From Limisphaera sp. (GTDB lineage: Bacteria > Verrucomicrobiota > Verrucomicrobiia > Limisphaerales > Limisphaeraceae), in assembly GCA_025057755.1 (NCBI GenBank), contig JANWVC010000003.1:124001-188000 (forward strand): 64,000 nt of DNA. Reading direction: 5' to 3'. The notes beneath the pieces were generated by a model, which worked only from the letters and a program-made list of their open reading frames with translations, was not told the DNA's origin and ran no database searches. Numbering within the stretch: the stretch's first letter is position 1; each line of letters opens with the position of its first letter. The position numbers and the translations under genes are program-made. Positions 60,917-64,000 of this stretch are shown in pieces.

Positions 60917-61284
60917 AGAATTTTTACCCTGTTCCTGAGTCAGTGGAGCGTTGGGAACGCACCCATTGGGGCGCTGCCGAATGCTCCATTGCCTAACGCA
61001 CCAGTCGTTGCAGCGGCAACGGAGGTTGCTCCCCGGGCAAGCCCGGGGCCGACCCCGTTCGGACGGGGTCGCAGGTTAGGTTCCGCGTTGACTTCTCCTT
61101 TCTCAGCCTCTGTGGAGCATCCGCACCCGCGGAGTCCAGGCGACCGGGAAGCATACGCGCCCACCCTGCAGGCGCAAGGGCAAAAACCATCCTTCTGGCC
61201 CCCTTAGCCCCCGGCAAATGCAGCCGGTTCCACAAAACTGAGCAACCGGCCGTGATCCGCCTGAGCCAATGGCCAGGCCATCCT
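60917..61284. other. leader/intergenic region between cusA and rpsA
   Basis: No gene. It contains two strong hairpins (61031-61048 and 61051-61070, described separately); it must carry the rpsA promoter and the end of the cusA transcript. Confidence 0.6.
61031..61070 (-). repeat. two adjacent GC-rich hairpins in the rpsA leader
   Basis: On the minus strand GACCCCGT-CCGA-ACGGGGTC (61070-61051), a GG spacer, then CCCCGGGC-TT-GCCCGGGG (61048-61031). Both stems are perfect eight-base inverted repeats. No U-tract follows on either strand, so simple rho-independent termination is not indicated. Confidence 0.75.
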
Positions 61285-64000
61285 TTAGGAACGGGATCTA
61301 AGACGCCACGCCTTTTCCCACTCCACGAACTGACGGTTCAGTTCCTCCCAGCTTTTCCGACGCGGCACAGGTCCAGAGACCCACCGAACCTGCCCACCTC
61401 GCCACAGACTGTAAATGGCCGGCACGATTTCTAGCGTTAAAATCGTGCTGGTGATCATTCCCCCCACCATCGGAGCGGCAATTCGACGGATGACTTCAGA
61501 CCCTGCACCTTCAGCCCACATGGCCGGTAACAGACCCAAGGTGATCATCGCGACGGTCATTACCTTGGGTCGCACCCGTTGCACGGCTCCGTAAGTGATG
61601 GCTTCAAAAAGATCGTGTTGGGTTTGCATCCGGCCGGCTCGTTGCCAGGCGTGGAAGGCTTCATCCAAATAAATGACCATGACGGTCCCTGTTTGAGCAG
61701 CCAAGCCCGCCAGCGCAACGATCCCCACCCATACCGCCACGCTCATGGGGTATTCCAAAATCCATAAGGTCCAAATGCTACCCGTAATCGCAAATGGCAC
61801 GGATAACATGATAATCAGAGCCTGAACCACGTTGCGGAAGTTCAGATAAAGGATCACAAAAATGAGCGCCAAAGTCAGGGGTATCACGGCTTTCAGGCGA
61901 TCGCGAACCCGTACAATGTGTTCATACTGGCCGGACCATTCCAGCCGATATCCCGCAGGCAAAAGGCCGGCCAGGATGATGCCTTGTTCCACCGCCCGTT
62001 TGGCCTCCTCCACGTAACGGCCCAGATCGCGTCCAGCCACGTCCACGTAGACCCAACCCGTCAGGACGCCGTCCTCACTCCGCAGCAGCGTCGGTCCCAT
62101 TGTCACGTGAATGTCGGCCAATTGACCGAGCGGGATCTGGGCAGAAGGCACCCCAACAGAAGACCCATCAGCGGTACCAGAAGACACAGGTACCAGCACA
62201 TGACGCAACGCATCCACATTATCGCGCAATTCGCGGCTGTAACGCACGCTGATCGAGTATCGTTCCCGTCCTTCCACAGTGACCTCAATCGGCATACCCC
62301 CGACCGCGATCTCGACGGCCATGAGGACGTCCTCGACATTCAATCCATAACGCGCAACGACATCCCGGCGGGGCACAATGTCAATGAAATAGCCTCCCGT
62401 GGTCCGTTCCGCATACACCGACCGTGTACCGGGCACTGCACGAAGAATGGATTCAATCCGGGCGCCTAACTGCTGGATGGTTTCCAGATCCGGCCCGAAG
62501 ATTTTCAGGCCCACGGGCGTGCGGAAACCGGTGGTCAACATGTCAATTCGCGCTTTAATGGGCATGGTCCAAGCGTTGACTTGACCCGGGATCTGCAGCG
62601 CCTGGTCCATCTCAGCAACCAGTTCTTCCCAGGTCAAGGGTCGATCTTCCGGCCAGAACCGACGCAAAATGGCTCGGAGCCATTCCGGAGCCCAGGCGGA
62701 ATACCAACGAGCCTGTGGCACTTTGCGCCACTGCTCGACCGGTCTTAAGTTTACCACCGTTTCAAACATCTCCAGGGGTGCCGGATCGGTAGCAGTTTCG
62801 GCTCGTCCAACCTTGCCATGGGCGCTCAACACCTCCGGGAATTGAGCCAGGATCCGATTCTGAATTTGCATCAGCCGCGTGGCCTCTGTTATGGAAATCG
62901 AGGGCAACGTGGTGGGCATGTAAAGCAGGGTCCCTTCATTCAAAGGAGGCATGAATTCCGTGCCCAAATGTTGATAGATCGGTCCGCATGACCCGACCGC
63001 TAACACGGCTAGAGCAATCGACAACCATCGACGAGGCATGAGCAGACTCACCCAGGGGTAATACAGTCGATGGAGAAGACGACTCACCGGATGCCGGTGC
63101 TCCGGAATGACCCGAGCCCCGGTCAGCCAGACAATCAGAGCCGGCCCCAAGGTCACAGATAAGAGTGCCGCCGCCGCCATGGTGAACGTCTTGGTGTAGG
63201 CCAAAGGCTTGAAGAGTCGGCCCTCTTGCGCTTCCAAGGTAAAGACCGGCAAAAAGCTAACGGTGGTCACCAACAGAGCAAAGAACAGGGGCTTACCCAA
63301 TTGCCGGCATGCCCGGATAACTATTTCCTGCCGCTCTGCGCGTGACAACCCGGCAGGTGCATGCTCCAGATGCTTGTGCACATTTTCCACCATCACGACC
63401 GCCTCGTCGCAAAGCGCCCCGATCGAAATGGCGATCCCTGCAAGCGACATGATGTTGGCGGTTAGGCCCATAAGAGACATGGGAATAAACGCCAGGCAGA
63501 CCGCTACCGGTAAGGTGAGCACGGCGCGAAAAGCCCCGCCCACATCAAGCAAGAAAGCAACGACGATCAACGAAACCAGGACGGACTCTTCCACTAACGT
63601 GCGAGTCAAAGTTTGAATCGCGCGATGAATCAGATCGGACCGATCATACGTCACCACCACCTCCACCCCGGGCGGCAGCGAGGGCTTCAACTCTTCCAAC
63701 CGTGCCTTTACACGATCCAGCACTTGCAATACGTTCTGACCGAATCGCACTACGACGATGCCGCCGACCACCTCCCCCGCTCCGTTGAGATCCCCTGCCC
63801 CGCGTCGCATGGCGGGACCCAAGGTGATGTTGCGCGCAACCTCCTGAAGCAGGATCGGCGTACCGCGTCCGTCGGTGCCTACAACGACTTTCGCCAGTTC
63901 ATCGAGCGAGCGGAGATATCCCCGCCCACGCACTATGTAACTGGTGCCGTGGTGTTCCAGTTCCCGTGCACCGACCTCATTGTTCGCGGCGCGGATGGCC
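61285..64000 (-). CDS. cusA: heavy-metal efflux RND transporter (CusA/CzcA), N-terminus outside the window
   Basis: About 904 C-terminal residues of an inner-membrane proton antiporter that exports copper/silver or divalent cations through a tripartite complex. Family marks are VVGTDGRGTPILLQEVA, YDRSDLIHRAIQTLT, the transmembrane block LMGLTANIMSLAGIAISIGALCDEAVVMVENVHKHLE with the proton-relay acids, YMPTTLPSISITEATRLMQ, GRAETATDPAPLEMFETV, and GRDLGRYVEEAKRAVEQ. CusA-type rather than drug-type (AcrB) is clear from these. The frame is open to the right edge, so roughly the first 130-150 residues are missing. The adaptor and outer-membrane partners would lie beyond the window. Confidence 0.95.
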   Translation of the reverse strand, partial: AIRAANNEVGARELEHHGTSYIVRGRGYLRSLDELAKVVVGTDGRGTPILLQEVARNITLGPAMRRGAGDLNGAGEVVGGIVVVRFGQNVLQVLDRVKARLEELKPSLPPGVEVVVTYDRSDLIHRAIQTLTRTLVEESVLVSLIVVAFLLDVGGAFRAVLTLPVAVCLAFIPMSLMGLTANIMSLAGIAISIGALCDEAVVMVENVHKHLEHAPAGLSRAERQEIVIRACRQLGKPLFFALLVTTVSFLPVFTLEAQEGRLFKPLAYTKTFTMAAAALLSVTLGPALIVWLTGARVIPEHRHPVSRLLHRLYYPWVSLLMPRRWLSIALAVLAVGSCGPIYQHLGTEFMPPLNEGTLLYMPTTLPSISITEATRLMQIQNRILAQFPEVLSAHGKVGRAETATDPAPLEMFETVVNLRPVEQWRKVPQARWYSAWAPEWLRAILRRFWPEDRPLTWEELVAEMDQALQIPGQVNAWTMPIKARIDMLTTGFRTPVGLKIFGPDLETIQQLGARIESILRAVPGTRSVYAERTTGGYFIDIVPRRDVVARYGLNVEDVLMAVEIAVGGMPIEVTVEGRERYSISVRYSRELRDNVDALRHVLVPVSSGTADGSSVGVPSAQIPLGQLADIHVTMGPTLLRSEDGVLTGWVYVDVAGRDLGRYVEEAKRAVEQGIILAGLLPAGYRLEWSGQYEHIVRVRDRLKAVIPLTLALIFVILYLNFRNVVQALIIMLSVPFAITGSIWTLWILEYPMSVAVWVGIVALAGLAAQTGTVMVIYLDEAFHAWQRAGRMQTQHDLFEAITYGAVQRVRPKVMTVAMITLGLLPAMWAEGAGSEVIRRIAAPMVGGMITSTILTLEIVPAIYSLWRGGQVRWVSGPVPRRKSWEELNRQFVEWEKAWRLRSRS

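Noticed and set aside
1..64000. CRISPR array, insertion sequence, prophage or biosynthetic gene cluster
   Set aside because: No regularly spaced repeats, transposase or integrase motifs, phage structural genes or large synthases were found on reading both strands.

Overview
The window reads as a high-GC chromosome segment of a free-living, aerobic Gram-negative bacterium of the Verrucomicrobiota, most likely the Limisphaerales/Pedosphaera side of the phylum. This is inferred from the divergent FtsZ, an extra gene between mraZ and rsmH, a PEP-CTERM exported protein, a VCBS/FG-GAP protein, the cytochrome oxidase locus with small CxxC membrane proteins, and lipid A/Kdo and LptG functions. No rRNA is present, so the placement is not proven.

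Layout. 1-5.0 kb: the start of a secreted beta-propeller sensor (minus strand, runs off the left edge), divergent uxaC (glucuronate isomerase), and a decayed ceramidase-like gene. 5.6-12.7 kb: a minus-strand respiratory operon read from a cupredoxin-like protein through ctaA, ctaB, coxA, coxC, coxD and two small membrane proteins to coxB, which supplies an aa3-type cytochrome oxidase and its heme A. 12.9-14.6 kb: gcvH, a glutaredoxin-like gene and lipA, a lipoylation/glycine cleavage group. 14.7-18.7 kb (minus): a WecG/TagA glycosyltransferase, a membrane-bound GrpE-like protein, a clan GH-A glycosidase and a TauE/SafE transporter. 19.3-28.4 kb: lptG, a GAF histidine kinase and a membrane protein (coupled), an iron-type alcohol dehydrogenase (minus), an ABC exporter pair and a Yip1 protein.

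28.6-45.1 kb (minus) is the division and cell wall (dcw) cluster, read mraZ, X, rsmH, ftsL, ftsI, (75-codon ORF), murF, mraY, (131-codon ORF), lysM, ftsW, murG, murB, ddl, ftsQ, ftsA, ftsZ. Its most striking property is that three of the four Mur ligases, murC, murD and murE, are missing from their usual slots, with short translationally coupled ORFs standing where murE and murD would be. FtsZ also lacks the acidic residues of its T7 catalytic loop. Two GTGGG-N5-GTG repeat pairs just upstream of mraZ look like an MraZ operator.

46-49.3 kb: waaA (Kdo transferase) and an O-antigen ligase/polymerase-like protein with a TPR tail (envelope glycans). 49.4-53.6 kb: pdxH, then rph, a histidine phosphatase and folK on the plus strand, and a class I aminotransferase (minus). 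53.9 kb: an initiator tRNA-fMet with its own promoter and terminator. 54.6-59 kb: a PEP-CTERM protein, a CobA-HemD fusion (siroheme) and a VCBS-repeat protein. 59.2-64 kb (minus): rpsA with a clear terminator, a pair of strong hairpins in its leader, and a CusA/CzcA heavy-metal RND pump running off the right edge. No CRISPR array, insertion sequence or prophage was seen.
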